Positions 1-10,893 of a stretch of 64,000 nucleotides of DNA are shown piece by piece. The notes under the pieces are model-generated. The model was not told the origin of the DNA and made no database searches. It saw nothing but the letters and a program-made list of their open reading frames with translations. The DNA comes from Apium graveolens (taxonomy: Eukaryota; Streptophyta; Magnoliopsida; Apiales; Apiaceae), in NCBI RefSeq assembly GCF_009905375.1, contig NC_133647.1, forward strand, positions 172,590,790-172,654,789. Reading direction: 5' to 3'. Every line of letters starts with the position of its first letter. Within the stretch, counting starts at the first letter, position 1. The position numbers and the translations under genes are program-made.

Positions 1-232
1 CAGGAGTAAAATCTTCAGGCTCTTTAGCATAGGTTCTAGCTTTGGTAATCACAACATCATCTACTATAACCTCTGGTTCAATAACCATCAGAATTTTTGG
101 ACCCTTCTTTAACAAGTTCAGATATTTGGGTTTTGCCACTTGTAAAAACAAGAGCATCTTCTTCTTCCACATAATATAATTTTCTTTATCGAACAGTGGA
201 ATTTTAACGGTTCCAACTTTTTGTGAAGTCAT
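1..232 (-). CDS. Copia gag N-terminus, element E1 (runs off the left edge)
   Basis: Reading leftward from an ATG at 232, an open frame of 77 codons runs to the window edge without a stop. It includes PLFDKENYIMWKKKMLLFL, the start typical of Ty1/copia Gag proteins of Sirevirus type, which form the particle shell and bind element RNA. The start is chosen because it lies about 80 bases inside the primer binding site and LTR, as in the other copia elements here. The zinc knuckle and pol would lie to the left. It differs clearly from the gag of A1 and B1/B2 (which begin M-K-K-D-x-G-V-K-I-P), so E1 is a separate family. Nothing in the visible part is broken. Confidence 0.75.
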   Translation of the reverse strand, partial: MTSQKVGTVKIPLFDKENYIMWKKKMLLFLQVAKPKYLNLLKKGPKILMVIEPEVIVDDVVITKARTYAKEPEDFTP

Positions 233-314
233 TATGAATTTTTGAATAAATAAAAATTCAAGGAGTGGAAGAATTACAAAAGTCTAGGATCTTGATTTGT
301 TCGTTAATCAGAAG

Positions 315-326
315 GCTCTGATACCA
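315..326 (-). other. Primer binding site of E1 (initiator Met tRNA)
   Basis: The minus strand reads TGGTATCAGAGC two bases after the LTR end. It is complementary to the 3' end of plant initiator Met tRNA, the usual primer of Ty1/copia reverse transcription. Confidence 0.9.
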
Positions 327-781
327 ATTGTTAGGTCCCAATGTGTTTGTAGAAGGGGGTTGAATACAAACTATACCGTTTAATCGAATTTAATGCGGAA
401 TAAAAATTCAAACAAAATTCAAGTTAAATAAAAATATTATTAAACTTGAAAGGTGTTACAACAACGGTATCGATTATAAGGGATTAATCTCAAATTAATT
501 ATCACAAATCTAGAATAAATTCGACATGAACTTTTTCTATTTGCAATAAAAAAAATCAAATGCTAAACGCAATTTGAGATTAAGTTCTAGGGATTTTGAT
601 CCGCTAGATAGTTACACAAGAACAAGATAATGATTTCTAGTGGTTTGGATTTAACTTTAATAACTAGAAATTGTTGATCTTGAATTTGCAGTAATGAGAT
701 GAAATATTTGTGCTCTGCTTTTCTTTTGTTCTTGAGTTGTTGACTTCTGTTGTGTCTTTTAAAATGTCTGCTGCTTCGATT

Positions 782-789
782 CTTTTATA
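782..789 (-). promoter_or_regulatory. TATA box of the E1 LTR promoter
   Basis: The minus strand reads TATAAAAG, just downstream of the repeat array at 811-1028. This matches the array-then-TATA order in the other LTRs of the window. Confidence 0.55.
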
Positions 790-810
790 TTTCAATCAAC
801 AGAATCCACT

Positions 811-1028
811 TGAACTGGCAAGACAATCGGCAAGACAATTGAATGAACTGGCAAGACTATCGGCAAGACAATTGATTGAACTGGCAAGACTATCGGCAAG
901 ACAATTGATTGAACTAGCATGACAATCTGTTGAACTAGTAGAACTTTCGGTATGACAATCTATTTGAGCTGGTATGACTTTCGGTATGACAATCTGATTG
1001 TCATACCAGTTCAAATGATTGTCTTGCT
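811..1028. repeat. Short-motif array in the E1 LTR (GGCAAGACAATC / GGTATGACAATC)
   Basis: About ten copies of a 10-12 base word occur here. The first half is tandem (GGCAAGACAATC, GGCAAGACTATC alternating with TTGAACT). The second half has a diverged form, GGTATGACAATCT. Inverted copies near 1000-1026 read ATTGTCATACC and ATTGTCTTGC. The array lies immediately upstream of the LTR TATA box, as in families A, B and C, but its word is unrelated to theirs. Confidence 0.8.
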
Positions 1029-1674
1029 GAATTAATATTGAATATTAATTCAAAATCAATTCTGAAAATTCCTAATATTAATTCAGAATTAATTAATCAA
1101 TTAATTCAATTAATAAATAAATTAATCTTTATAGATATAATTTATTTTCTTAATTAAACTATATGACTTAATTAATTAATAGAGAATTAATACTACTATT
1201 TAACAGCAACCATTCTTCTGAAAATCTTCTGAAAATCACCGTCAATTATGAATCAATTCCACCACACCAATGTTGACACTCGATGTACTGTCTGGTTCAT
1301 GACTGACTAACTTCCGTGACGTTTCTTCATGTCTTGACTTTGATACTTGATTTTCTTCAGATTAAATCCCTGTAATTATTTGATACCCTGACAAGATCTC
1401 TATCACTTGATTAAATCTACGATCTTGATTTATATCACTGAGGCTTGATCAATTTCTTGAACTTCTTCCAGTGAAGTAATTCCTCAAGTCTATAGATGAA
1501 CCTTGTTTCTGAATCCTTTGACAGATGTTACTTTGTGAGATCTCTTTGATGGTAGATCCATTATTTACTTGTTACATTCTTATTTGAGTTGAGTTAAATC
1601 CTCGAATAAACAAATAGGCCATGGCATATGCCTTTCAAGCCGTTTAAAAATAAATAAACTGTAAAAATTCTGTC

Positions 1675-1890
1675 ACTTATCCGTCGTGTCATGCTTACAA
1701 ACTGTAAGTATACTCGATGGATAATGTTCAGAGTTTTAACGGCCAGGATTGAGACAATTCAACGAATGAAGATAAATAAGTTATTCGTCAAGTCATGAAA
1801 TAGTCCAGAAAAATAATTAATTTTTATTAACAAATAATATTCTGACGGATGACCAAACTCGATGGATAATGAGCATCCGTCGGGATGTAA
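1675..1890. repeat. B-type motif array, pol-ORF3 spacer of B1
   Basis: It contains TATCCGTCG near 1679, CGATGGATAA near 1715, GACGGATGA near 1844, CGATGGATAA near 1860 and ATCCGTCGG near 1885, plus decayed copies. It is the counterpart of 10690-10893 in B2 and is otherwise non-coding. Confidence 0.7.
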
Positions 1891-1978
1891 ATTTTGACTT
1901 AGCCAAAATTTCATCCAAAGCTGAAAAATTAATTAATTTTCTGGCTGCATTAAAACTTACAAAAATATCTGAAATAAT

Positions 1979-3991
1979 TCAAGAATAATTAAGCATACCT
2001 AACTCACTTACCAACCTTGAAAAGGTGGATTCATCAAGTGGCTTCCTAAATATATCTGCAAGCTGCTTTTCACTTGGAACAAAATGAAGTTCTACACTAC
2101 CATTCATTACATGCTCCCTAATGAAGTGGTACTTGATGTCCATGTGCTTTGTTCTTGAATGTTGCACTGGATTTTCAGTGATGGAAATTGCACTTGTGTT
2201 ATCACAGAAAATGGGAATTCTATCCACTTGTAGACCATAGTCCAACAATTGGTTTTTCATCCACAAAATCTGTGCACAACAACTAACAACAGCAACATAC
2301 TCAGCTTCAGCTGTAGAAGTAGAAACTGAATTTTGCTTTATACTGAACCAGGACACAATCTTGTTCCCTAAAAATTGACAGGTTCCTGTTGTACTTTTTC
2401 TGTCTGTTTTACAACCTGCATAATCTGCATCTGAATAACTAGTTAGATCAAAACCAGAATCTCTAGGGTACCAAATGCCAAGTTTTGGTGTTCCCTTGAG
2501 ATATCTGAAAATTCTCTTAATGGCTACTAAGTGAGATTCTCTAGGATCAGCCTGAAATCTAGCACAAAGACAAGTAGCAAACATTATATTTGGCCTACTA
2601 GCTGTTAAGTACAAGAGTGAACCAACCATGCCCCTATAGCTTGAAATATCCACAGACTTTTCAGTAGTGTTTAATTCAAGCTTAGTTGCAGTGGCCATGA
2701 GAGTTTTTGAAGATGTGCAATCCATTAGATCAAACTTCTTTAACAGATCATGAATGTATTTAGTTTGACTAATAAATATTCCATCACTAACTTGCCTAAC
2801 TTGTAAACCAAGAAAGTAAGTTAGTTCTCCCATCAAGCTCATTTCATACTTACTTTGCATCAATTTGGCAAACTTTTTACAAAGTTTTTCATCTGTAGAA
2901 CCAAATATAATATCATCTACATAAATTTGAACAAGTATACTAGAGCCATTAATATTTCTAAAGAATAAAATTTTATCAACAGTACCTCTTGTGAAGTGAT
3001 TTTCCAAAAGAAACTTTGATAAAGTGTCATACCAGGCTCTAGGTGCTTGCTTTAGTCCATAAAGTGTCTTCAAAAGGTAGTAGACATAATCTGGAAAATT
3101 TGGGTCTTCAAAACTAGGAGGTTGACTAACATATACTTCCTCCTCCAAATCTCCATTCAGAAAAGCACTTTTGACATCCATTTGATAGACCTTAAAATTG
3201 GCATGAGCTACATAGGCTAAGAAGATTCTGATGGCTTCAAGTCTTGCAACGGGAATAAAGGTTTCATGAAAATCAATTCCTTCTTGTTGACAGTAGTCCT
3301 TAGTAACCAATCTAGCTTTATTCCCGACCACTATGCCATTTTCATCCATCTTATTTTTGAATACCCACTTGGTGTCAATTGGATATTTTCCTTTAGGTTT
3401 GGGTACCAGCTTCCATACCTTGTTCCATTCAAATTGGTTTAGCTCCTCCTGCATAGCTAAAATCCAATCAGGATCCAACAAAGCTTTTTCTACCTTATTT
3501 GGTTCTTTCTTAGGTATGAAGCTGCTATATAGATATTCTTCTTGAGTTGCTCTCCTTGTTTGAACTCTAGAAGATGTATCACCAATGATGAGCTCAAAAG
3601 GATGATCTTTAGTCCATTTTCTTTGTTGAGGTAGATTAGCTCTAGATGAAGAGGCCTCATTGTTGTCTTGATGTGTGACTGAGTTTTGATTATTAGAAAC
3701 TCCCCCTGAGTTTGGGAATCTTTGATTTGAGAAAGGGGAACTCATGGTAAGTGATTTATTCTGACTTTCAGCTTCTCTTAATGACCCAACGGATGATGCA
3801 CTTTGTGTCCCGATGGATGAAGCTGATTGTCTCCCCACGGATAAGGCAGATTGTCTCCCGATGAATGAAGCATTTTGCAACTCGACAGATGTTGAATTGT
3901 GTGCTTCAATAGTTGTAGATTTTTCTGCATTATCCTTATTCACTGTTTCTTGATCACTTTCATCATCATTGTCATCACTAACCATCTCCAC
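1979..3991 (-). CDS. B1 pol: reverse transcriptase and RNase H
   Basis: An open frame of 670 codons is uninterrupted to its natural stop after LGMLNYS. Residues 1-160 are the low-complexity linker after integrase, with repeated S-V-G units encoded by the family motif. Residues from about 165 form the copia reverse transcriptase: [19 protein letters not shown], then the catalytic box YVDDIIFGS. RNase H follows, with [17 protein letters not shown] and FCDNTSA giving the acidic residues. In life this is the C-terminal part of a gag-pol polyprotein. The Met at 3991 is probably not a true start, because the frame is entered from the damaged integrase upstream. This is the longest intact piece of B1. 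Confidence 0.85.
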   Translation of the reverse strand: MEMVSDDNDDESDQETVNKDNAEKSTTIEAHNSTSVELQNASFIGRQSALSVGRQSASSIGTQSASSVGSLREAESQNKSLTMSSPFSNQRFPNSGGVSNNQNSVTHQDNNEASSSRANLPQQRKWTKDHPFELIIGDTSSRVQTRRATQEEYLYSSFIPKKEPNKVEKALLDPDWILAMQEELNQFEWNKVWKLVPKPKGKYPIDTKWVFKNKMDENGIVVGNKARLVTKDYCQQEGIDFHETFIPVARLEAIRIFLAYVAHANFKVYQMDVKSAFLNGDLEEEVYVSQPPSFEDPNFPDYVYYLLKTLYGLKQAPRAWYDTLSKFLLENHFTRGTVDKILFFRNINGSSILVQIYVDDIIFGSTDEKLCKKFAKLMQSKYEMSLMGELTYFLGLQVRQVSDGIFISQTKYIHDLLKKFDLMDCTSSKTLMATATKLELNTTEKSVDISSYRGMVGSLLYLTASRPNIMFATCLCARFQADPRESHLVAIKRIFRYLKGTPKLGIWYPRDSGFDLTSYSDADYAGCKTDRKSTTGTCQFLGNKIVSWFSIKQNSVSTSTAEAEYVAVVSCCAQILWMKNQLLDYGLQVDRIPIFCDNTSAISITENPVQHSRTKHMDIKYHFIREHVMNGSVELHFVPSEKQLADIFRKPLDESTFSRLVSELGMLNYS
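3786..3897. repeat. B-type motif array in the integrase-RT spacer of B1 (decayed)
   Basis: Five units are spaced 20-27 bases apart: CCAACGGATGA, CCGATGGATGA, CCCACGGATAA, CCGATGAATGA and CTCGACAGATG. They correspond to better-preserved CCGACGGAT units at 12793-12898 in B2. Most changes fall at the C and G of the CpG, as expected if methylated CpGs decay. Confidence 0.75.
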
Positions 3992-4714
3992 ATTATCAAA
4001 CTTGAGGATTTCATGGAAATCTCCATTTTATAGTCCTTCAATCTTTTTGTCATCAAACACAATACGTATTGATTCCATAACAATGTTGGTTCTTAGATTG
4101 TAGACCCTATATGCCTTTCCTATAAAATATTTAACAAAAATTCCTTCATCTGCTTTAGCATCAAACTTCCCATGTTGAACAGTTTGATTCCTCAAGATAT
4201 AACATTTGCAGCCAAAGACATGAAGAAAATTTAGAGTTGGTTTTTTTATTCTTGAACAATTGGTAGGGTGTCATACACTTTGCTTGATTAACCAAAGAAA
4301 TATTCTGAGTGTAGCAGGCAGTATTCACAGCTTCAGCCCAAAAATATGTTGGTAACTTTGATTCTTCAAGCATTGTCCTTGCAGCTTCAATAAGAGACCT
4401 GTTCTTTCTTTCCACTACTCCATTTTATTGTGGAGTTCTTGCTGCAAAAAATTCATGCATAATCCCATTCTCTTCACAAATTGATCTCATCACAGAATTC
4501 TTGAACTCAGTTCCATTATCACTCCTGATTCTTCTTACTTTAAAATCAGGATGATTGTTGACTTGCCTTATGTGATTGATGATAATTTCACTACCTTCAT
4601 CTTTAGACTTTAGGAAATATGTCCAAGAGAACTTTGAGAAATCATCCACAATTACTAGGCAAAATCTTTTCCTAGAGATGGACAACACATTGACTGGTCC
4701 AAATAAATCCATGT
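3992..4714 (-). pseudogene. B1 pol: integrase core, broken
   Basis: This is the integrase catalytic core. It reads [11 protein letters not shown] (first Asp), then VDDFSKFSW, then [11 protein letters not shown] (second Asp), and [15 protein letters not shown] (Glu) from 4415. A nonsense codon at about 4425 replaces the Gln after ARTPQ, splitting the core between the second Asp and the Glu. A frameshift near 4240 scrambles the segment normally reading FLHVFGCKC, and another stop near 4028 precedes the RT frame. The integrase joins element cDNA to the chromosome. The copy begins abruptly because B2 inserted at the codon before MDLFGP. Confidence 0.85.
4710..4714. other. Target site duplication of B2, left copy (CATGT)
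   Basis: CATGT directly precedes the B2 LTR here and directly follows the other B2 LTR at 29500-29504. Five bases is the normal copia duplication length. Confidence 0.9.
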
Positions 4715-5729
4715 TGTTAGTCCCTTAACAATATGACAAGAATTACAGAGGGTTGAATGGAATTCTTGAAACTTTTTCTTAAAATAAAAATGTTATAACT
4801 CGAATATATATATAAGTGTGAATTGATTAGCACAATGCGGAATAGTTACTTAAATGAATCAAAACACAAGTAATTAAAAACAAGAGTCTTTAAAAACTTT
4901 CTGGTGGATTTGAATGACTCCACCAGAGATATATAATATATATATCGAGAGAACTCTGTGTGCAAAAAGCTCACAGCTGCTTACAAATATTGAACACTAA
5001 GAATGCAGAGAAATGCTAAGAATTCTGCTTACAAATGTTTCTCTGCTTCTTTCTCAGATGATTCCTTAGTTGCTACTTCTTGGTTTATATATCATCAAGA
5101 TTACAAAGTAATAAGACATGATAATAAAACAAAAACTATCTAGTCTATTACAATGCTACTTCATTACTCTATTCCAGCATCTTTGAATATCTTCATAATA
5201 GCATGGAAATGGCAATGCTTCTTTGTTCTCGAAAACCCAGTTGAATAGGCTACCACATTCTATTTGCATCCACTCGACGCATGTGACTGTGTTGTCACTG
5301 TCAACAGATATTTGAATTCTTTATCCGTTAGGTTTATGATCATCCGTCGAGTTATTGATCATCCGTCGAATTCATTGTTGTTTATCCGTCGGGTAGTAAT
5401 CAGGCACTTGACTTCATTTCACTTATGCAGAATTACAAGATATCATCTATAAACAATTAATCAACCTATTCTGCATATCTAACTAAAGTCAATCATGACT
5501 CAAATACTACTACAGATTCTAAACTATATGTATGCAGAAATGTGCTACAGACTTATTGTTACATAAGCTACTCACTCGATGGATAATAAGTCATCATCCG
5601 TCGGGACTATATTGAGTCATCCGTCGGGACTATAAACCTTATCCGTCGAGTGCTACAAAATTTCACTAAGTAAAATCTACCAAGGTGTTTTGTTCATAAA
5701 ATCATCAAGTACACAACATATACACAACA
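4715..5729 (-). repeat. 3' LTR of B2
   Basis: It runs from TGTTAGTCCC at 4715 to CACAACA at 5729, beside the polypurine tract, and aligns throughout with the 5' LTR at 28460-29499. A conserved TATATAAACC (minus strand) lies near 5090, with two motif clusters upstream of it at 5321-5395 and 5576-5655. It has one motif unit fewer than the 5' LTR. Confidence 0.9.
5321..5655. repeat. B-type motif arrays in the B2 3' LTR
   Basis: Cluster one (5321-5395) has TATCCGTTA, ATCCGTCGA twice and TATCCGTCGG. Cluster two (5576-5655) has CTCGATGGATAA, ATCCGTCGG twice and TATCCGTCGA. Both lie in U3, upstream of the TATA box on the minus strand. Confidence 0.85.
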
Positions 5730-5801
5730 ATCTCCCCCAATTTATGTCTACTGGAATTGTAGCCATAAATTAAGAAACACTTGATGATAACAAAACACCT
5801 T
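5682..5801. other. Inverted repeat bracketing the B2 polypurine tract
   Basis: The left arm, 5682-5710 (AAGGTGTTTTGTTC...ATCATCAAGT), pairs with the right arm, 5779-5801 (ACTTGATGATAACAAAACAC plus CTT). The tract and LTR edge lie in the loop. The same arrangement occurs in A1, C and C2. Confidence 0.7.
5730..5740 (-). other. Polypurine tract of B2
   Basis: TTGGGGGAGAT on the minus strand directly abuts the 3' LTR. This is the usual plus-strand primer site of Sireviruses. Confidence 0.9.
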
Positions 5802-5918
5802 AAAAATACAACTTTTAAAAGACAGTAGATAATACTGAAAAGTGCTTCAATTAACAAAATGTATAAAGTTTGGCTCACAGTCATTTTCAAGATGCCCCTC
5901 TAGCCTGAGCAGATTTAT

Positions 5919-8600
5919 CTAGTTCCTTGAAGGTCTGGATCTCTTTCCAAGCTTTCTGTTATTCTCCTCAATCTGATTTTGGAGCTGCCTGTGGAATTCC
6001 AGTTCATCAGATTCTGAGAGATTTAGCTTTCCTTGCATTTCCAAAAGAGTCTCATTGCTAAAGATGCTCAATTGGTCTTCTAATCTGAAAAATCTTCTCA
6101 CACCTTTGTCATCCATGAACTCCATCAGCCAGTAGGGCCTTAGATGCACTCTTCTCCCTGTGTAAGGGATGATTAGAGTCTTTGGGAGTGCATCTTTAGC
6201 TCTAACACTCCTTAGCTCTTCAATCTTCTTCAGTACCAATCTTCTTGCGGTAATATTGAACCCAAAGTTCTTTTTGAAAGATGAATAAACTTTAATCAGT
6301 ACAGCTTGACTTTCTTGAAGGATCCTATGAAGTGGCCACTGAATCTCCTTTCCTCCTTTATACTTGAACACTAACCTTTCAGGTAGGTTTCTGTATGCAT
6401 CAATTCCTCTCACTTCATCTAGTTCATCTAGATAGAGGTTTAGATCAGAAAATTCTTTGATGTCACACAAGTACATGTAATCTCCCCTATTGACTTTAGA
6501 TTGAGCTTTGACTACTGATTTGGATTTGAGAGGTGACAGCTTCACTTTCTTGACTGCTCTTGACTTTGTTCTCTTTGGCTTGTTAAGGATTGGCAAATAG
6601 AATTCAGGAATTGGTATGTTCTCCCATTCTACTGGTTCATTCTTAGGCACAATAGGTTCACCATGGATGTTCCTGTAAGGATCCACCACCTTGATATCTT
6701 AAAATACCACAGAGGGTTTTGATGCTTGAGTTGTAGTTGGAGTGGATTCCTTGGAAAACTGATTCTCCAATTCCCTATCAACAATGTCCAGTTTCCTTTT
6801 AGTTCTTTTAGCCAATTCCTTGATTCTTGGAGATTTCTTCTATTATTCAACTTGCTTCTTTGATTCAATAACTTCAGATGGATGAGCAGGAATTTGTTTT
6901 GATGAATTTACAGCATGTAGCTTGGCTAAGATAGCAATTTGCTCTTTCTTTTATTTAGTCTTTTTAGAATCCAGAGCAACTTGTTTCTTTTCCTGCTTCA
7001 ATCTAGCATTTTCTTCTCTTTTTGCTTGAGCAAATTGAGGATGTCCAGCCACCACACAAATTTCTTTCCCATTCCTGATAGTTTTAGCAATTCTTCTTTT
7101 TAAAGCTGAATCAGCTGGATCTTTATAAAAAACAATTGACCTTGACAGAAGCTTCTTTTCATCAGGCTTAGGTGTCTCATACACAGTATCCAAAGGGTTC
7201 TTCAATTATGATTTTGAGTAGTTTACCCTTGGTTTCAGAATTGTTTCAGCCTTTGGAGATTTGATGCAGGATGGTTGTCCTCTTTCCAGATAGTTCATGC
7301 TCATCTCATTCACACTAATTTGCTTGACTTGAGAGTGATGGATGGCTGACTTAACTGGCTCCTTGACAAGTTTAAAATTCTTTTGTATTTCCTAATCAAT
7401 CTTCTCCCAGTTGACTAAACTCAACTTCTCCTTATCATCTGCTCATATGTTGGCTGCTGCTGCATTTATCAGATCTATACTGTTTATAACTGGTGGCTTG
7501 GAGATAGTAATTGAAGGCACAATTACTTTACTAATTTGAATTTGAAGCTTCTCCCCCTCACTTGGTCCTTTCTCCCCCTTTTTGTTATCATCAAGTTGAT
7601 TAGAGGAGGGGGTTTGAGCAGCCACCAATTTTTGAAGTAAATCTGTCTGTTGAGCTTGATAAAGATGAATGGCTGTCAAAAATGCTTCCATAGCTGACAT
7701 TCTTGTATCTAAGGCATCTATCTTGGTTGCAAGATCAGAATATTTCCTTAACTGCCTCTTGATATCAAGCATTGTAGACTCTGGAAGCTTAGAATCCATC
7801 TTGTCTGAAATGGCCTTCTTCATCTCCTCAATATCACCCTTCATGGTGTTTACATCCCTAGCATGTTGGAAGCCTTGGATTTGTTAAAGTTGCAGGGAGG
7901 CTAGATGTGCCTGAAGGAGCTTCTTGGTGCTGGCATTAGTAGTGGTTTGAAGAGCAGTATTTGTCTGATTGATTAGTTGGATCAGGGTTGTCTTGAAGTA
8001 GTGCTCATCACAGTGCTTTGAAAATGCCCATGATGTCATACCAGATCTTGAACTTGAACCTACTTCTCCCCCTATATCCACTGCCTCATCTTCACTATCC
8101 CCACTCCCATCACCAAAGAAATCAGCTAAACCACCAGTCTCATAGTCCACATCACCAGCTGTAGAGGGAAAAGCTGTGATGGCATCCTTAGCTCTCATCA
8201 TAGACTGTATAGTATGCACTAAATTCAGCATCCTTTCTGCATTGTCATTGCCCTGTTCAGCTAGAAGTTGATAAGCTGGAACAGGGTGAGTAAATGCCTC
8301 AGCATCAAGGGAGGTGGAATCTATAACAACTTTAGGATGCTGAGATAGTCCCTCCTTATCTGTATCCTGGACATTTATCAACTCACTAGCAATGACATCC
8401 ATCCGTATAGCTCCTGTACCTGCATTTCTCTCGTTTTCTCTCTTTTGTTGCATTAAGGTCTCACTCTGGCTCCCCACCCTCACACCCTCACCTTCACCTA
8501 CTAAGGTGAGACTCCACTCACTCGCTTTTGCCAATCCTGAAGAAATGGATTGCATGGTTTCACACATTTCCTCTCCTTTTTCCTGGGGCAACCCAGACAT
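5919..8600 (-). pseudogene. B2 ORF3, C-terminal half (coiled coil, basic tract, conserved C domain)
   Basis: One reading frame from 8600 to 5919 is interrupted by stops near 7881, 7443, 7206 and about 6870-6950 (the last with a local frameshift). It is homologous along its length to 23886-26555 of A1. In order: an acidic segment (TLVGEGEG), a coiled-coil stretch (7844-7700), a Lys-rich tract (KREENARLKQEKKQ), a linker (NIHGEPIVPKNEP) and the conserved C-terminal domain (6480-5930), which includes LYLDELDEVRGIDAYR and HRILQES, a segment W-L-M-E-F, and D-D-K-G-V-R-R-F-F-R. It ends in a basic tail, LGKRSRPSRN. The function is unknown. I infer a nuclear or nucleic-acid-binding accessory protein from the charge pattern; no membrane segment is visible. 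Confidence 0.75.
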
Positions 8601-10468
8601 TCACTCAAAACACTCTTCTCTCTCAATCCTAAGAGTGACTGTATAACCACTAAATCTTCTGCACTTGAAATAAATGAAGTTTGAAGTTGTACAGAGATAC
8701 TCGACGGATGAGTGATATCCATCGAGTGAGTGGTTTTGCTATCCGACGGATAACTGTTGTTAAGCTTATTTGTCGGGATACAATCACTACTTGACGGATG
8801 AGCAATATCCATCGAGAGAGTAGAAATGAATGAACTGGGAAAAGAAACTATTGTTGACTCTGTGCTGATTGAAGATATTTTGGGCACAGATGATACAACA
8901 GTTCTTGAAAGAATTGGAAAGTGAGCCAACAAATCATCTAAAAGATGATGCTCACTTGCACTAGATTTTGGCTTCCCCAACAGAGTTAAAGAAGTGGAAT
9001 CAGGAATTGATGTGTTTATCATATCCACATCCAGAGAATTTGTTGGTGAGTTAGGTGTTTGAGGTGCTTCTATGACTAGAGATTTTGGCCGTGACTCCAC
9101 ATTTATTGGAGCCACATCAAACTGAATTTGTGAAGGTGCAGTGACTGTGTCTTTAGCACCAGTTTGCACAGTGTGTGTACCCTGTGCATCCCCAAGGGTT
9201 TTAGATTTCTTCTTTCTGGCATAAGTTTGGGGTGAGCTTGTGTCCCTAACCCTCTTGGCATGTGCTCTTGGTTGAGAGCTTTGTTCAATAACTACATCAT
9301 TTTGGGAGGATGCAGCTAGAAATGAGCTTTTATCCTTTTTAAGCACCGCAGTTTGTTGGGAAACTGCAATGTGGCTAGGATGGGATCCACTCAACTCTCC
9401 ATCCTTATTTTTAGGGTTTATTTTATGTTCACCCCTTCCCTCACCTATCTTGCCTTCCTTCACACTCCCCTCTTTGGTTTTAGTGGATTTTTCAACTGGC
9501 ATCTTTTGGGAGATACCAGAGGGGGCTTTCTTTGATTTGGGTTTAAAAAATTTTGCAGTTTTGGTAGCTTGGGTAGGCAACTGTTTGGTCATTGACACAG
9601 TTGCCATTGCCACACTAGAACTCAAAGAAATTAGTGAGGTTGGAATAGTGGTAGGGATAGATTAACTTACCGCACTTACCTGAGGTGCTTGCATTATAGA
9701 AAAATAGAACAATGGCACATCCTTGTGATGATTGGCCCTGTTCAAATCTGCAATGAGCCTTCTCTCTTGAACCCAACAATCTAGTTTGTTGTTAGGGTTC
9801 TCAAGCACAATCTCTTCACAGAGGTGGTTAGCTAACATCATAAAGAATCTAGCATAATACACATTTTTACCTCTTTTATTTAACTCTCCTAATTTAAAGC
9901 CTAACTCAAATAAGACAAGGTCACTGAAATTATAGAATTTATCTGTAACTAGCATGTAGAGCATGTTAAGCATTGAGATATTGACTGAATCAAAATTACT
10001 GACTTTACCTGAAAAGACCTTTGTCACAACATCACACATAAAACTCCATTCTTTCCTAAAACCCATTTTCCTAATGTCACTTAACTTAGAAGTAGAAAGA
10101 GCATAGTTCATGGAATTAAGCATATTGATTATATCAGTGTCAGTGTATGGTGAGGTCACAGTGTTATCAGGAATCTTGAAACATGCTTTTATAACATCAC
10201 TATTGTTACATAACTATTTACCTTTAATGGTGAGTGTGATTGTCTTACCTGTTGAGTTGTATGTAGCAGCGGTCCACATCTCTCCAACAACTTCACAAAA
10301 GATTGTGGGTGATTCCAGCATGGCATAGCTGAGCTTGCAATTCTTCACAAAGTCCATCATCTTATGATAGTCACCAGATTGGTAAATACCCTTGTTCACT
10401 AGTGCAGTGAAATTGTTCTTCTCATAAATGAACCCAGTTTGAGACATAATCTTTACAACAGGTGCCAT
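8501..10468 (-). pseudogene. B2 ORF3, N-terminal half (conserved N domain and disordered middle)
   Basis: It starts MAPVVKIMSQTGFIYEKNNF at 10468, the same start as A1 ORF3 at 22025, and follows a TATA box by 112 bases. In-frame stops at 10214 and 9662 break an otherwise colinear frame. The first 270 residues are the conserved domain, with a hallmark FRKEWSF (compare LRKEWSF in A1 and IRREWSF in C) and YYARFFMMLAN. The rest is Ser/Thr/Pro-rich and holds a family motif array at 8699-8813. A frame change near 8560-8580 separates it from the C-terminal half. It resembles proteins loosely labelled putative plant transposon protein; I cannot assign a reaction. Confidence 0.75.
8699..8813. repeat. 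B-type motif array inside B2 ORF3
   Basis: Six or seven units lie in both orientations: CTCGACGGATGA, ATCCATCGAG, TATCCGACGGATAA (two overlapping inverted words), TTTGTCGGG, TTGACGGATGA and ATCCATCGAG. The position matches the A-type array at 23674-23795 of A1. Confidence 0.85.
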
Positions 10469-10579
10469 TGTTAGAGAATAAGAGCTTGAAGAGAAAGAGA
10501 GTAAGTGCTTTGAAAGAGAATGAAATTTGAGCAGTTGATTTGAGAATGATAAAAGAAAAGCAATTGAAATGAAATAAGC

Positions 10580-10586
10580 TTTTATA
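10580..10586 (-). promoter_or_regulatory. TATA box of the internal ORF3 promoter in B2
   Basis: The minus strand reads GTATAAAAGC, 112 bases before the ORF3 ATG, followed by a CT-rich leader that looks like a plant 5' UTR. A1 has a TATATAA at nearly the same distance (111 bases). The spacing and the upstream motif array support a separate transcript for ORF3. Confidence 0.6.
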
Positions 10587-10689
10587 CTATCTCAAAAATA
10601 ACTGCTAAAAATAATAAAGTAAAATAAAGTAACCAATAAAAATTGCCTAAAATAACCGTTTAAAAATAAACTGTAAAAATTCCACCCAT

Positions 10690-10893
10690 TATCCGTCGTG
10701 TTATGCTTACAAACTGTAAGTATACTCGATGGATAATGTACAGGAAATTAACGGCTGAGATTAAGACAATTCGACGGATAAGGATAAACTGTTATCCGTC
10801 GTGTCATAAAATATTCCAGAAAAATAATTGATTTTTATTAGCAAATAATATACAGACGGATGATCAAACTCGATGGATAAAGGTCATCTGTCG
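10690..10893. repeat. B-type motif array, pol-ORF3 spacer of B2
   Basis: At least seven units: TATCCGTCG, CTCGATGGATAA, TTCGACGGATAA, TATCCGTCG, AGACGGATGA, CTCGATGGATAA and ATCTGTCGAG. It lies about 110-310 bases upstream of the ORF3 TATA box. The rest of 10469-10989 is AT-rich and non-coding. Confidence 0.85.

Larger units (their letters stand above)
329..1637 (-). repeat. 5' LTR of copia element E1
   Basis: On the minus strand it begins TGAAAGGCATATGCC at 1637 and ends CCTAACA at 329, directly before the primer site, so this is the 5' LTR of an element extending left. The U5 end has the C-rich GTATTCAACCCCC stretch common to copia LTRs. A TATA box is at 782-789 and a tandem motif array lies upstream of it. 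The right boundary was placed where similarity to the pol-ORF3 spacer of family B starts (AGCCGTTTAAAA), so E1 inserted into B1. The target duplication cannot be checked because the other LTR is outside the window. Confidence 0.75.
1638..4714 (-). mobile_element. Left (3') part of copia element B1
   Basis: This is the downstream half of a minus-strand Sirevirus-type copia element whose upstream half is at 29500-33622. The halves were split by insertion of B2 in the integrase gene: the frame breaks after the residues LLHM on the right and resumes with MDLFGPV on the left, with CATGT duplicated on both sides. Present here are the integrase core, RT and RNase H and about 340 bases of the pol-ORF3 spacer. 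The rest of B1 (ORF3 and 3' LTR) was separated by insertion of E1 and should lie left of the window. Confidence 0.85.

Noticed and set aside
796..1014. Repetitive open frames on both strands in the E1 LTR
   Set aside because: They are translations of the tandem DNA words upstream of the LTR TATA box and have no independent support.
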